DNA of 50,178 nucleotides from GCA-002722245 sp038154685. GTDB lineage: Bacteria; Bacteroidota; Bacteroidia; Flavobacteriales_C; GCA-002722245. Below the pieces are notes generated by a model, which was given only the letters and a program-made list of their open reading frames with translations, was not told the DNA's origin and searched no databases. Shown here in pieces: positions 17,665 to 25,213 of the stretch (position 1 is its first letter; each line of letters starts with the position of its first letter). The translations under genes and the position numbers were made by a program. The stretch spans positions 1-50,178 of the forward strand of contig JAYPYW010000018.1 in NCBI GenBank assembly GCA_038154685.1, read 5' to 3'.

Positions 17665-19185
17665 TTAATGTTTGAAATGACGAATTCCAGTTTTCACCAT
17701 CGCCATTCCATTTGCATTACAGTAATCAACTGAATCTTGATCCTTAATAGACCCACCTGGCTGAACTACAGCAGTTATTCCAGCGTTCTTAGCTAATTCA
17801 ACACAATCAGGGAAAGGGAAGAAAGCATCTGATGCCATAACTGCTCCATTTAATGAGAATCCAAAAGCCTCTGCTTTTTCAACAGCTTGCTTTAAAGCAT
17901 CAACTCTTGAAGTTTGCCCAGTTCCACTTGAAATTAAAGTGTTATCCTTAGCGAAAACGATTGTATTTGATTTTGTATGCTTACAAATTTTAGCAGCAAA
18001 AACTAAATCAGCTTTCTCCGCATCAGTAGGTGCTTTTTCAGTCATATTTTCAAACTGAGAAGCATTTTCCATTACCAAATCTTTGTCTTGAACTAGAGTT
18101 CCGTTTAAAGCAGTTCTAACAGTCTTCTTAGGTAACTCAACATCTTTCTGGATTAAGATAATTCTGTTTTTCTTCGCTGTTAATAATGGTAAAGCGTCCT
18201 CATCATATTCAGGAGCGATTAATACCTCAAAGAATAACTTTTGAATCTCTTCAGCAGTTGCTTTATCAACCTTTGCGTTAGTAATTAAAACTCCTCCAAA
18301 AGCCGAAACAGGATCACCTGCTAAAGCATCTTTCCATGCCTCTAAAACAGTTGGTCTTGTTGCAACACCACAGGCATTATTATGCTTTAATACTGCGAAA
18401 GTAGTATCATCAAATTCTGCGATTAAGTTTACTGCAGCATCAACGTCTAATAAGTTGTTGTATGAAAGTTCTTTTCCATTTAACTTTTCAAACATCTGAT
18501 TTAAGTCTCCGTAGAAAGCTCCTTTCTGGTGTGGGTTCTCTCCATATCTTAAAACCAGAGATGTTGGCTCAGATAATTTTAAAGCAGATTGGTTATCACC
18601 ATCGAAATATTTAAAGATCTCAGAATCGTAATGAGAAGAAACATTAAATGCAGCTAACGCAAACCCTTTTCTATCTTCCTCAGCAGTAACACCACCTTTT
18701 TCCTCTAACAAATCAATTAAGGTTTGGTATTGGTTCTTTGAAGGAACGATGATTACATCTTTGTAGTTCTTAGCAGCAGCTCTAATTAAAGAAATACCAC
18801 CTATATCAATCTTCTCAATGATATCCGAATGAGAAGCACCTGAAGCAACTGTATCTTCGAAAGGATATAAATCAACAATAACTAAATCAATTTCAGGAAT
18901 TGCATATTGAGCCATTTGCTCTTTATCTCCTTCAAGATCTCTTCTTCCTAAAATCCCTCCAAAAATCTTTGGGTGTAAAGTTTTAACTCTTCCTCCTAGT
19001 ATTGAAGGGTAATCAGTTAAATCTTCAACTCTCTCAACACCTACTCCTAAACCTTCAATGAAAGTTTGAGTACCTCCAGTAGAGTAAATAGTAACTCCTA
19101 AATCGTTTAATTTCTTAACGATTGGCTCTAAATTTCCTTTATCGAAAACAGAAATTAAAGCACTTTTGATTTTTACATCAGCCAT
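17665..19185 (-). CDS. purH: bifunctional AICAR transformylase / IMP cyclohydrolase
   Basis: Catalyses the last two steps of IMP synthesis. With the ATG at 19183-19185 it is 506 residues and begins MADVKIKSALISVFDKG, the normal N-terminus. An MGS-like cyclohydrolase domain covers about 1-190 (STGGT, GGRVKTLHPKIFGG). The transformylase domain follows, with RYGENPHQ, KHNNACGVA and the C-terminal PGGSIKDQD and TGIRHFKH. A longer frame opens 33 bp upstream, but that ATG lies inside a consensus promoter (19216-19246), so the shorter start is preferred. Other purine genes are not adjacent except purD about 4.6 kb away. Confidence 0.96.
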   Translation of the reverse strand: MADVKIKSALISVFDKGNLEPIVKKLNDLGVTIYSTGGTQTFIEGLGVGVERVEDLTDYPSILGGRVKTLHPKIFGGILGRRDLEGDKEQMAQYAIPEIDLVIVDLYPFEDTVASGASHSDIIEKIDIGGISLIRAAAKNYKDVIIVPSKNQYQTLIDLLEEKGGVTAEEDRKGFALAAFNVSSHYDSEIFKYFDGDNQSALKLSEPTSLVLRYGENPHQKGAFYGDLNQMFEKLNGKELSYNNLLDVDAAVNLIAEFDDTTFAVLKHNNACGVATRPTVLEAWKDALAGDPVSAFGGVLITNAKVDKATAEEIQKLFFEVLIAPEYDEDALPLLTAKKNRIILIQKDVELPKKTVRTALNGTLVQDKDLVMENASQFENMTEKAPTDAEKADLVFAAKICKHTKSNTIVFAKDNTLISSGTGQTSRVDALKQAVEKAEAFGFSLNGAVMASDAFFPFPDCVELAKNAGITAVVQPGGSIKDQDSVDYCNANGMAMVKTGIRHFKH

Positions 19186-19215
19186 TTTGGATAGATAATA
19201 ATTTGGAATAAAATG

Positions 19216-19246
19216 CAAGTTTACGCTTTATCCAACGCTATCTCAA
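19216..19246 (-). promoter_or_regulatory. purH promoter (TTG-N20-TAAACTTG)
   Basis: On the minus strand TTG (19244-19246) and TAAACTTG (19216-19223, one mismatch to TAnnTTTG) are 20 bp apart. The expected start of transcription leaves a leader of about 25 nt before the ATG at 19185. Confidence 0.55.
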
Positions 19247-19354
19247 TTAATCGAAGGCCTTTTTATTATAATGTTGAAAAGTTGTTCGGATTGTTAACTT
19301 TCGTTGATTATTTGAAAGTTTGTTTTGATAAAAAGAAGACTTGTTAAACCTCCA

Positions 19355-19379
19355 GCAGATCTCGGAGATCTCACAGATT
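19355..19379. repeat. single arm of the CAGATCTC dispersed palindrome
   Basis: GCAGATCTCGGAGATC, continuing into TCACAGATT, closely matches the outer arms of the nested hairpins at 38.7 and 42.4 kb, but no opposing arm is present. It looks like a decayed copy. Confidence 0.5.
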
Positions 19380-19397
19380 AAAAATGTAATAAACATT

Positions 19398-19440
19398 CGT
19401 CATCCTGATTGAGTGAAGGATGAGCAATTGAAGGATCTCA
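19398..19440. repeat. TCATCCTGA/GAAGGAT dispersed repeat
   Basis: CGTCATCCTGATTGAG is followed by GAAGGATG and GAAGGATC. CATCCT and AGGATG can pair. It shares the TCATCCTGA core with the inverted repeat after purD (25141-25203). Confidence 0.5.
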
Positions 19441-19518
19441 AGTAAAGTCCTTCTCAAATTAATGTAAATAGCATGAAGCGCTTCAATTGTTTCTACTTCT
19501 GCGTGATGTTCAGAGCAA

Positions 19519-19550
19519 AAAAATGCTTCAAGTAAACTTGAAGCATTTTT
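19519..19550. terminator. bidirectional rho-independent terminator after frr
   Basis: A perfect 15-bp stem (AAAAATGCTTCAAGT with its complement) and a 2-nt loop, flanked by A and T runs, lie 21 bp past the frr stop codon. Confidence 0.85.
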
Positions 19551-19570
19551 AAAAATATTGTTTTGGCTTA

Positions 19571-20134
19571 TTAAACCGTCATGATATCTTTTTCCTTAGC
19601 AGCGATAATTGAATCAACTTTCGCTACATATTCGTTCGTTAAATCCTGAACTTTAGTTTCGGCACCTTTTTGAGCATCCTCAGGAAGTCCGTCATCTTTT
19701 AAAGCCTTAATTCCATCATTAGCAGACTTTCTAGCCGAACGGATACCAACTTTAGCATCTTCACCAACCGCTTTAGCTTGTTTTGATAAATCTCGTCTTC
19801 TTTCCTCAGTTAATGCTGGAATAGAAATGATAATTACCTCACCATTACTTTGAGGATTCAGTCCTAAGTTAGCATCAATAATAGCTTTCGAAATAGGATC
19901 TAACATCGCTTTTTCCCAAGGCTGAACAGTTAATGTTTTTGCATCAGGCGTACTTACGTTAGCAACTTGCGATAAAGGAGTTAAAGCTCCGTAGTAATCT
20001 AACTTCACGCTAGAAAGCATTGATGGGTTAGCCTTACCAGCTCTAATTTTAGTTAATTCACTATCTAATCTATCAATTGATTTCTGCATAGCTTCCTTAG
20101 CAGAATCTAATTCAAATTGTACTTCTTCCGTCAT
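19571..20134 (-). CDS. frr: ribosome recycling factor
   Basis: A 187-residue cytosolic factor that splits post-termination ribosomes with EF-G. The three-helix stalk carries LTKIRAGKANPSML near 27-40 and the C-terminal LTEERRRDLSKQAKAVGEDAK region near 109-129. The beta-domain motif YYGALTPLSQVANVS lies between them. Length is standard. It starts 10 bp after pyrH, an arrangement found across bacteria, and ends at a strong stem-loop. Confidence 0.97.
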   Translation of the reverse strand: MTEEVQFELDSAKEAMQKSIDRLDSELTKIRAGKANPSMLSSVKLDYYGALTPLSQVANVSTPDAKTLTVQPWEKAMLDPISKAIIDANLGLNPQSNGEVIIISIPALTEERRRDLSKQAKAVGEDAKVGIRSARKSANDGIKALKDDGLPEDAQKGAETKVQDLTNEYVAKVDSIIAAKEKDIMTV

Positions 20135-20144
20135 TTTTCTTTAT

Positions 20145-20855
20145 TTAAAACTCAACTAAAGTTCCTACTTCTTCTTTACCAAAGATTACATTCTTCAAGT
20201 TACCAGGCTTATTCATATCGAATACTACAATTGGTAATTTGTTTTCATTACAAAGTGTGAACGCTGTTAAATCCATTACGTTCAACCCTTTTTCGTAAAC
20301 TTCAGTGAAAGAAATCTTATCGTATTTCTTAGCATCACTATCCTTTTCTGGATCAGCAGTATAAATTCCGTCTACTCTTGTTCCTTTTAAGATAACATCT
20401 GCAGACACCTCAATTGCTCTTAATGTTGCAGCCGTATCAGTTGTAAAGTATGGGTTTCCTGTTCCTGCACCAAAAATTACTACTCTACCTTTCTCAAGGT
20501 GACGAGTTGCTCTTCTTTTGATATAAGGCTCAGCGATTTGCTCCATCTTAATTGCAGTCTGTAATCTAGTATCAACTCCAATCCCTTCTAAAGCTGCTTG
20601 TAAAGCCATACCGTTAATTACAGTGGCTAACATTCCCATATAATCACCTTGCACTCTATCGATTCCCATTTTTTCTGCTCTCATTCCTCGGTAGATGTTT
20701 CCTCCTCCGATAACGATTGCTACTTGGGCTCCACTATCCACTACAGCCTTGATTTCAGATGCATACGCTCCTAATCTATCTGGATCTATTCCGTAGTTTC
20801 CGCTTCCCATTAAAGCTTCCCCACTTAACTTTAGTAAAACGCGATTATATTTCAT
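20145..20855 (-). CDS. pyrH: UMP kinase
   Basis: A 236-residue amino-acid-kinase-fold enzyme that converts UMP and ATP to UDP and ADP, the committed step to pyrimidine nucleotides. Motifs seen are KLSGEALMG (8-16), the GGGNIYRG phosphate-binding loop (about 51-58), FGAGTGNPYFTTDTAA near 129-144, and KGTRVDGIYTADP near 157-169. Bacterial PyrH is a GTP-activated, UTP-inhibited hexamer. It is separated from tsf by a strong terminator, so pyrH-frr should be its own unit. Confidence 0.97.
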   Translation of the reverse strand: MKYNRVLLKLSGEALMGSGNYGIDPDRLGAYASEIKAVVDSGAQVAIVIGGGNIYRGMRAEKMGIDRVQGDYMGMLATVINGMALQAALEGIGVDTRLQTAIKMEQIAEPYIKRRATRHLEKGRVVIFGAGTGNPYFTTDTAATLRAIEVSADVILKGTRVDGIYTADPEKDSDAKKYDKISFTEVYEKGLNVMDLTAFTLCNENKLPIVVFDMNKPGNLKNVIFGKEEVGTLVEF

Positions 20856-20961
20856 CAGTTGGTATTTTATTCAGCTTCCCAATACGGGAACTTTCTGAGA
20901 TGTTAAATTACAAAGTTTATTTCTTTTATTCTGTCAAATCCGTTACTAGAAATTAACAGGC

Positions 20962-20990
20962 AAAAAAAAAGCTACCAAATTGGTAGCTTT
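20962..20990 (-). terminator. rho-independent terminator after tsf
   Basis: On the minus strand AAAGCTACCA pairs with TGGTAGCTTT around a 3-nt loop and is followed by nine T. It ends the rplM-rpsI-rpsB-tsf unit. Confidence 0.92.
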
Positions 20991-21007
20991 CTTATCAAGT
21001 AATTTTC

Positions 21008-21832
21008 TTACTTCATTGAGAATCTCTTCATGTCAGTAACAGTTAAAGTTGCCGAAGCCTCTTTTAAGTACTGTTGAATTGATTTCTTGTTGTCTTTGAT
21101 AAACGCTTGGTTCAATAAAGTGTTCTCCTTGAAGAACTTCTTTAATTTACCTTGAGCAATTTGGTCAACCATATTTTCTGGCTTTCCTTCTTGTCTTAAT
21201 AAATCCTTAGCGATTTCAATCTCTTTTTCGATAGTCTCTTGAGAAACACCTTCTTCGTTGATTGCTACAGGCGCCATAGCAGCAGCTTGCATTGCACAAT
21301 CTTTCGCGTAAACCTCATCAACTTCTTCGTTTAATGCGATTAAAGTTGCAATTTGGTTACCTGGGTGGTTGTAACCGTATACTGTAGCACCTTCAACAAT
21401 CTCGAAGTAGGATAAATCTAACTTCTCACCGATAACTCCAGTTTGCTCAGTTACTTTCTCAGCAACAGTAATACCGTCGATAGAAGCAGCTAATAACTCT
21501 TCTAAGTTAGCAGCACCACTTTCGATAGCTACATTTAAGAAAGACTCAACTAATTTTCCGAAATCTTCGTTTTTAGCAACGAAATCAGTTTCACAGTTAA
21601 GTACTAATAAATATCCTTTGTTTCCAGATACTTTTGCTAATGCGTATCCTTCAGAAGCTTCTCTGTCAGCTCTTTTGTTAGCTAACTTTTGTCCTTTCTT
21701 TCTAAGGTAATCGATTGCAGCATCAAAGTCTCCATCAGACTCTTGTAATGCTTTCTTACAATCCATCATACCAGCTCCAGTTTGCTTTCTTAATTTGAAA
21801 ACGTCTTTTGCACTAATTTCAGCAGTTGCCAT
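21008..21832 (-). CDS. tsf: translation elongation factor Ts
   Basis: A 274-residue nucleotide exchange factor for EF-Tu. The N-terminal UBA-like domain has VFKLRKQTGAGMMDCKKAL near 11-29. The core has the NCETDFVAKN motif near 79-88, whose aspartate and phenylalanine insert next to the EF-Tu nucleotide pocket. The C-terminal region follows. It is the last gene of the ribosomal unit, 42 bp after rpsB, and is followed by a terminator with a T9 tail. Confidence 0.97.
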   Translation of the reverse strand: MATAEISAKDVFKLRKQTGAGMMDCKKALQESDGDFDAAIDYLRKKGQKLANKRADREASEGYALAKVSGNKGYLLVLNCETDFVAKNEDFGKLVESFLNVAIESGAANLEELLAASIDGITVAEKVTEQTGVIGEKLDLSYFEIVEGATVYGYNHPGNQIATLIALNEEVDEVYAKDCAMQAAAMAPVAINEEGVSQETIEKEIEIAKDLLRQEGKPENMVDQIAQGKLKKFFKENTLLNQAFIKDNKKSIQQYLKEASATLTVTDMKRFSMK

Positions 21833-21874
21833 TTTGTTTTAATTTTTTGTGTTACTCAAAAAGTAAATTAATTC

Positions 21875-22618
21875 TTAAGCTTCTTTTTCTTCAGCTACAG
21901 CTTCAGATTTTTTAGATGCTTCTTTTGATGCTTTTCTTTCCTGTAATCCTTCTCCGATTGATGCACAAACTACATCTAAAATCTTAGCTACAGAAGCAGA
22001 ACTATCATCATTAGCTGGGATAGCGAAATCAACTTCGTTTGGATTAGAGTTAGTATCAACGATAGCGAAAGTAGGGATACCTAATTTTTTCGCTTCAGCA
22101 ACAGCAATGTGCTCTTTGTGAATATCAACGATAAATAAAGCAGCAGGTAATCTGTTTAAGTCAGAGATAGACCCGATGTTTTTATTTAATTTATCTTTTT
22201 GTCTAGACTTAGATAAACGCTCACGCTTAGAGATTTTGTCGAAAGTACCATCTTTCTCCATTTTCTCTAAAGAGTTTAATTTTCTAACCGCTTTTCTAAC
22301 AGTAGCGAAGTTAGTTAACATTCCTCCAGACCATCTTTCTGTAATGTAAGGCATGTTAATCTCCTCAACTTTCTGAGCAGTTAAATCTTTAGCTTGTTTC
22401 TTAGTAGCAACGAAAAGGATTTTCTTTCCTGATTTTGCAATCTGACTTAAAGCAGCAGCAGCCTCATCCAACTTCGCAACAGTTTTGTTTAAATCAATAA
22501 TATGAATTCCGTTCTTTTCCATGAAAATGTACGGAGCCATATTAGGATTCCACTTTCTAGTTAAGTGTCCAAAGTGGCACCCAGCTTCTAATAACTCTTT
22601 ATAATTTGCACTAGCCAT
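21875..22618 (-). CDS. rpsB: 30S ribosomal protein S2 (uS2)
   Basis: A 247-residue protein of the small subunit. Family signatures are the LLEAGCHFGHLTRKWNP start, FVATKKQA near 69-76, ERWSGGMLTNF near 92-102, and IVDTNSNPNEVDFAIPANDDS near 187-207. The C-terminal tail is highly charged (KASKEASKKSEAVAEEKEA). It follows rpsI by 33 bp and precedes tsf, the classic rpsB-tsf pair. Confidence 0.97.
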   Translation of the reverse strand: MASANYKELLEAGCHFGHLTRKWNPNMAPYIFMEKNGIHIIDLNKTVAKLDEAAAALSQIAKSGKKILFVATKKQAKDLTAQKVEEINMPYITERWSGGMLTNFATVRKAVRKLNSLEKMEKDGTFDKISKRERLSKSRQKDKLNKNIGSISDLNRLPAALFIVDIHKEHIAVAEAKKLGIPTFAIVDTNSNPNEVDFAIPANDDSSASVAKILDVVCASIGEGLQERKASKEASKKSEAVAEEKEA

Positions 22619-22651
22619 ATTCTAAATAAATCTTTAATTCGTAGTATAATA

Positions 22652-23038
22652 TTAACGCTTCGAGAACTGGAATTTCTTACGAGCTTTCTTCTGACCTGGC
22701 TTCTTACGTTCAACCATTCTTGGGTCTCTAGTCATTAAACCTTCTGCTTTTAAAGCTGGCTTCGACTCCTCGTTTAACGAAACTAATGCTCTCGAAATAC
22801 CTAAACGGATAGCTTCAACTTGTCCAGTGAATCCTCCACCTTTTACATTTACAGTAACATCAAACTTACCTTCTTGATCTGTTAAAGCGAAAGGCTGGTT
22901 TAATTTGAATAACCACTGATCTAACGTGAAGTACTCTTTTTGGTCTCTTCCGTTGATAGTAATTTGTCCGCTTCCTTCTTTAAGGTAAACTCTTGCTACA
23001 GCAGACTTTCTTCTTCCGATAGTATTAACTACTTCCAT
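22652..23038 (-). CDS. rpsI: 30S ribosomal protein S9 (uS9)
   Basis: A 128-residue ribosomal protein. The N-terminus NTIGRRKSAVARVYLKEG and the basic C-terminal tail GQKKARKKFQFSKR, which reaches the P-site tRNA, are diagnostic. It starts 5 bp after the rplM stop, the usual rplM-rpsI pair, and is co-transcribed with rpsB and tsf in this lineage. Confidence 0.97.
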   Translation of the reverse strand: MEVVNTIGRRKSAVARVYLKEGSGQITINGRDQKEYFTLDQWLFKLNQPFALTDQEGKFDVTVNVKGGGFTGQVEAIRLGISRALVSLNEESKPALKAEGLMTRDPRMVERKKPGQKKARKKFQFSKR

Positions 23039-23043
23039 TCTTC

Positions 23044-23499
23044 TTATTTAATATCGTTAATGTTAATTGCTTTAGGCTTTTGAGCTTCTTGCTTGTGCTC
23101 CGCCCCAGCGTAAACAAATAAGTTCTTGTGAATAGCGTTACCTAATTTGTTTTTCGGTAACATTCCCTTTACCGCTTTTTCTACTAACGCAGTTGGGTGC
23201 TTTTCTAATAATTGTTCAGCAGATAAAACTCTCTGACCACCTGGGTAACCAGTGTATCTGATGTATCTTTTCTCGCTCCACTTTTCTCCTGATAAAGAAA
23301 CCTTGTCAGCGTTTACAACAACAACGTTATCACCGCAATCAACATGAGGAGTAAATCCTGGCTTATGCTTACCTCTAATTAACTTTGCAACTGTAGAAGC
23401 TAAACGCCCTAAAGTTTGTCCCTCTGCATCAACTAGTAACCACTCTTTGTTTACTGTTCCTGCGTTCTCCGAAATTGTTTTATAACTTAATGTATCCAC
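23044..23499 (-). CDS. rplM: 50S ribosomal protein L13 (uL13)
   Basis: A 151-residue large-subunit protein with WLLVDAEGQTLGRLAS near 20-35, RGKHKPGFTPHVDCGDNVVVVNA near 43-65 and VKGMLPKNKLG near 109-119. The start codon is GTG (23497-23499). No in-frame ATG precedes it before a stop, and the resulting MDTLSYKTISEN matches the usual N-terminus of this protein. A consensus promoter lies 47 bp upstream. The leader between them contains a small stem-loop, which could be relevant because rplM leaders in some bacteria bind L13. Confidence 0.97.
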   Translation of the reverse strand: MDTLSYKTISENAGTVNKEWLLVDAEGQTLGRLASTVAKLIRGKHKPGFTPHVDCGDNVVVVNADKVSLSGEKWSEKRYIRYTGYPGGQRVLSAEQLLEKHPTALVEKAVKGMLPKNKLGNAIHKNLFVYAGAEHKQEAQKPKAININDIK

Positions 23500-23520
23500 T
23501 ATAATACGTTTTTAAAATCT

Positions 23521-23533
23521 CTGCACTTTGCAG
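23521..23533 (-). promoter_or_regulatory. small hairpin in the rplM leader
   Basis: CTGCA and TGCAG pair around a 3-nt loop within the predicted 5' untranslated region, 22 nt upstream of the GTG. It may be an L13 autoregulatory element, but it is short and could be chance. Confidence 0.3.
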
Positions 23534-23545
23534 AAAAATGGGCGA

Positions 23546-23576
23546 CAAAAGTACGAGTTTAATTTTAACCACACAA
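23546..23576 (-). promoter_or_regulatory. promoter of the rplM-rpsI-rpsB-tsf unit
   Basis: On the minus strand TTG (23574-23576), a 20-bp spacer, then TACTTTTG (23546-23553) give a full match to TTG-N17-23-TAnnTTTG. The predicted leader is about 40 nt. Confidence 0.72.
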
Positions 23577-23632
23577 ATTATTAACACTTTATTTGTTGAA
23601 ATTTGGCAAAAACCTTGAAATCAAGTCTTTAG

Positions 23633-23721
23633 AAGGGACAAGCGACTAGCCAAAAGCCACTAGAACATTTTTTTATTCTTTTGATGGTAACTAGTGGCTA
23701 GTCACTTTTCACTTATCCCTT
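23633..23721. repeat. imperfect inverted repeat upstream of purD
   Basis: The left arm (23633-23663, AAGGGACAAGCGACTAGCC then CCACTAG) pairs with the right arm (23691-23721, whose complement reads AAGGGATAAG, then GTGACTAGCCACTAG). It lies between divergent genes, so it is not a normal terminator. The CTAGTGG/CTAGTCA units are seven bases long. Confidence 0.6.
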
Positions 23722-23729
23722 AAAAAAAC

Positions 23730-23737
23730 TATTTTTG
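23730..23737 (+). promoter_or_regulatory. -7 box of purD
   Basis: TATTTTTG matches TAnnTTTG exactly and ends 20 nt before the ATG. There is no TTG at the usual distance; the large inverted repeat occupies that region. Confidence 0.55.
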
Positions 23738-23757
23738 CATTCACAAATTTCAATTGT

Positions 23758-25044
23758 ATGAACGTATTAGTACTTGGATCAGGAGGAAGAGAGCACGCAA
23801 TTAGCTGGAAATTGGCTCAAAGTCCAAAACTTTCAAAATTATTTGTTGCACCTGGAAACGCAGGAACAACCGAGGTAGCTACTAACCTTAATATTGGTGT
23901 TAATGATTTCGAAGGAATCAAAAAAGCTGTTTTAGATAATAATATCGAACTAGTTATTGTTGGTCCAGAAGATCCATTAGTAAATGGTGTTGTTGATTTC
24001 TTTTTAAAGGATGATCAGTTAAAAGGAATTCCTTGTATCGGGCCTCAAGCTGAAGCTGCGCAATTAGAAGGGTCAAAAGAATTCTCTAAGCGTTTCATGC
24101 AAAGAAACAATGTTCCAACTGCTGGTTACGAATCTTTCACTAAAGAAACTTTAGAAGAAGGAAAGAAATATTTAGAAACTCAAAAACCACCATACGTATT
24201 AAAAGCAGATGGTTTAGCTGCAGGAAAAGGTGTTGTAATTTTAGAAGACTTAGATGCTGCTAAAGAAGAATTAACAGCCATGTTAGCGGATGCTAAGTTC
24301 GGAGATGCTTCAAGCAAGGTAGTTATCGAAGAATTTATGAGCGGAATTGAGCTTTCGGTTTTCGTTATTACTGATGGTAAGGATTATGTTATTCTTCCTG
24401 AAGCAAAAGATTACAAGAGGATTGGTGAAGGAGACACTGGATTAAACACCGGTGGAATGGGAGCAATTTCTCCAGTACCATTTGCTGATAATGCTTTCAT
24501 GAAAAGAGTTGAAGAGGAAGTTGTTGTCCCTACGATTGAAGGATTCAAGAAAGAGAACTTACCATACAAAGGTTTTGTTTTTATCGGTTTAATGAATGAA
24601 AACGGAACTCCAAGGGTTGTTGAGTACAATGTAAGAATGGGTGATCCTGAAACTGAGGTTGTAATGCCTAGATTAAAGTCGGATTTATTAGAGATCATGC
24701 AAGCTGTGGGGAACGAGACTTTAGGAGATATAAAAGTTGAGTTTGAAGAACAAACTGCTACAACTGTTATTATGGTTTCTGGAGGTTATCCTGAAGCTTA
24801 TGATAAAGGAAATGAGATTTCTGGTTTAGATCAAACTGAAGGATCTTTAATTTTCCATGCGGGAACTAAAGAAGAAAATGGTAAGGTTGTTACTAATGGA
24901 GGTAGAGTTATCGCTGTTACTTCTTATGGTGCTGACTTGAATGAAGCGCTAAAACAGAGCTATAAAAACACTGATATTATTAATTGGGATAAGAAATACT
25001 TTAGATCAGATTTAGGGTTTGATTTACAGGAGTATTTGAATTAA
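23758..25044 (+). CDS. purD: phosphoribosylamine-glycine ligase
   Basis: A 428-residue ATP-grasp enzyme that makes GAR, step two of purine synthesis. The N-terminal domain begins MNVLVLGSGGREHAI. The ATP-grasp region contains the glycine-rich loop LKADGLAAGKGV near 147-158, GPEDPLVNG near 72-80 and NTGGMGAISP near 229-238. The magnesium-binding EYNVRMGDPETEV segment is near 288-300. Length is standard. It is monocistronic, diverges from the ribosomal operon and ends at a strong terminator. Confidence 0.97.
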   Translation: MNVLVLGSGGREHAISWKLAQSPKLSKLFVAPGNAGTTEVATNLNIGVNDFEGIKKAVLDNNIELVIVGPEDPLVNGVVDFFLKDDQLKGIPCIGPQAEAAQLEGSKEFSKRFMQRNNVPTAGYESFTKETLEEGKKYLETQKPPYVLKADGLAAGKGVVILEDLDAAKEELTAMLADAKFGDASSKVVIEEFMSGIELSVFVITDGKDYVILPEAKDYKRIGEGDTGLNTGGMGAISPVPFADNAFMKRVEEEVVVPTIEGFKKENLPYKGFVFIGLMNENGTPRVVEYNVRMGDPETEVVMPRLKSDLLEIMQAVGNETLGDIKVEFEEQTATTVIMVSGGYPEAYDKGNEISGLDQTEGSLIFHAGTKEENGKVVTNGGRVIAVTSYGADLNEALKQSYKNTDIINWDKKYFRSDLGFDLQEYLN

Positions 25045-25070
25045 TTCCAGTTTTTAAAATATGATTTGAA

Positions 25071-25092
25071 GGGAGCGGTTGCTCCCTTTTTT
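25071..25092 (+). terminator. purD rho-independent terminator
   Basis: GGGAGC pairs with GCTCCC around a GGTT loop and is followed by TTTTTT, 27 bp past the stop codon. Confidence 0.92.
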
Positions 25093-25140
25093 GTTTGAGC
25101 AACCTTTTAAGAAAAATAAATTGATCGGGGGCGCGAAGTT

Positions 25141-25203
25141 ATCCTGAGGGGATTCGAAGGGCGTGTTTGGCGATTTCCCGCCCTTCGATTCCGCTCAGGA
25201 TGA
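25141..25203. repeat. GC-rich inverted repeat of the TCATCCTGAG family
   Basis: The left arm ATCCTGAGGGGATTCGAAGG (plus GCG) and the right arm (25179-25203) are near-perfect complements around a short loop. It sits between converging purD and the histidine kinase gene. This looks like two head-to-head copies of a dispersed repeat, forming a bidirectional terminator. Confidence 0.65.
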
Positions 25204-25213
25204 CCAAACGCTC

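Larger units (their letters stand above)
19219..19570. other. 352-bp intergenic region frr-purH
   Basis: This region contains the purH -33 box at its right-hand gene, a half-element of the CAGATCTC palindrome family (19355-19379), a TCATCCTGA-type repeat (19398-19440), a TGAAGCGCTTCA palindrome at about 19475-19486 that also occurs at 5416-5427, and the frr terminator. I see no gene here. Confidence 0.6.

Noticed and set aside
19186..19218. Eleven-residue N-terminal extension of PurH
   Set aside because: The upstream ATG lies in the predicted -7 box and the extra residues do not resemble PurH.
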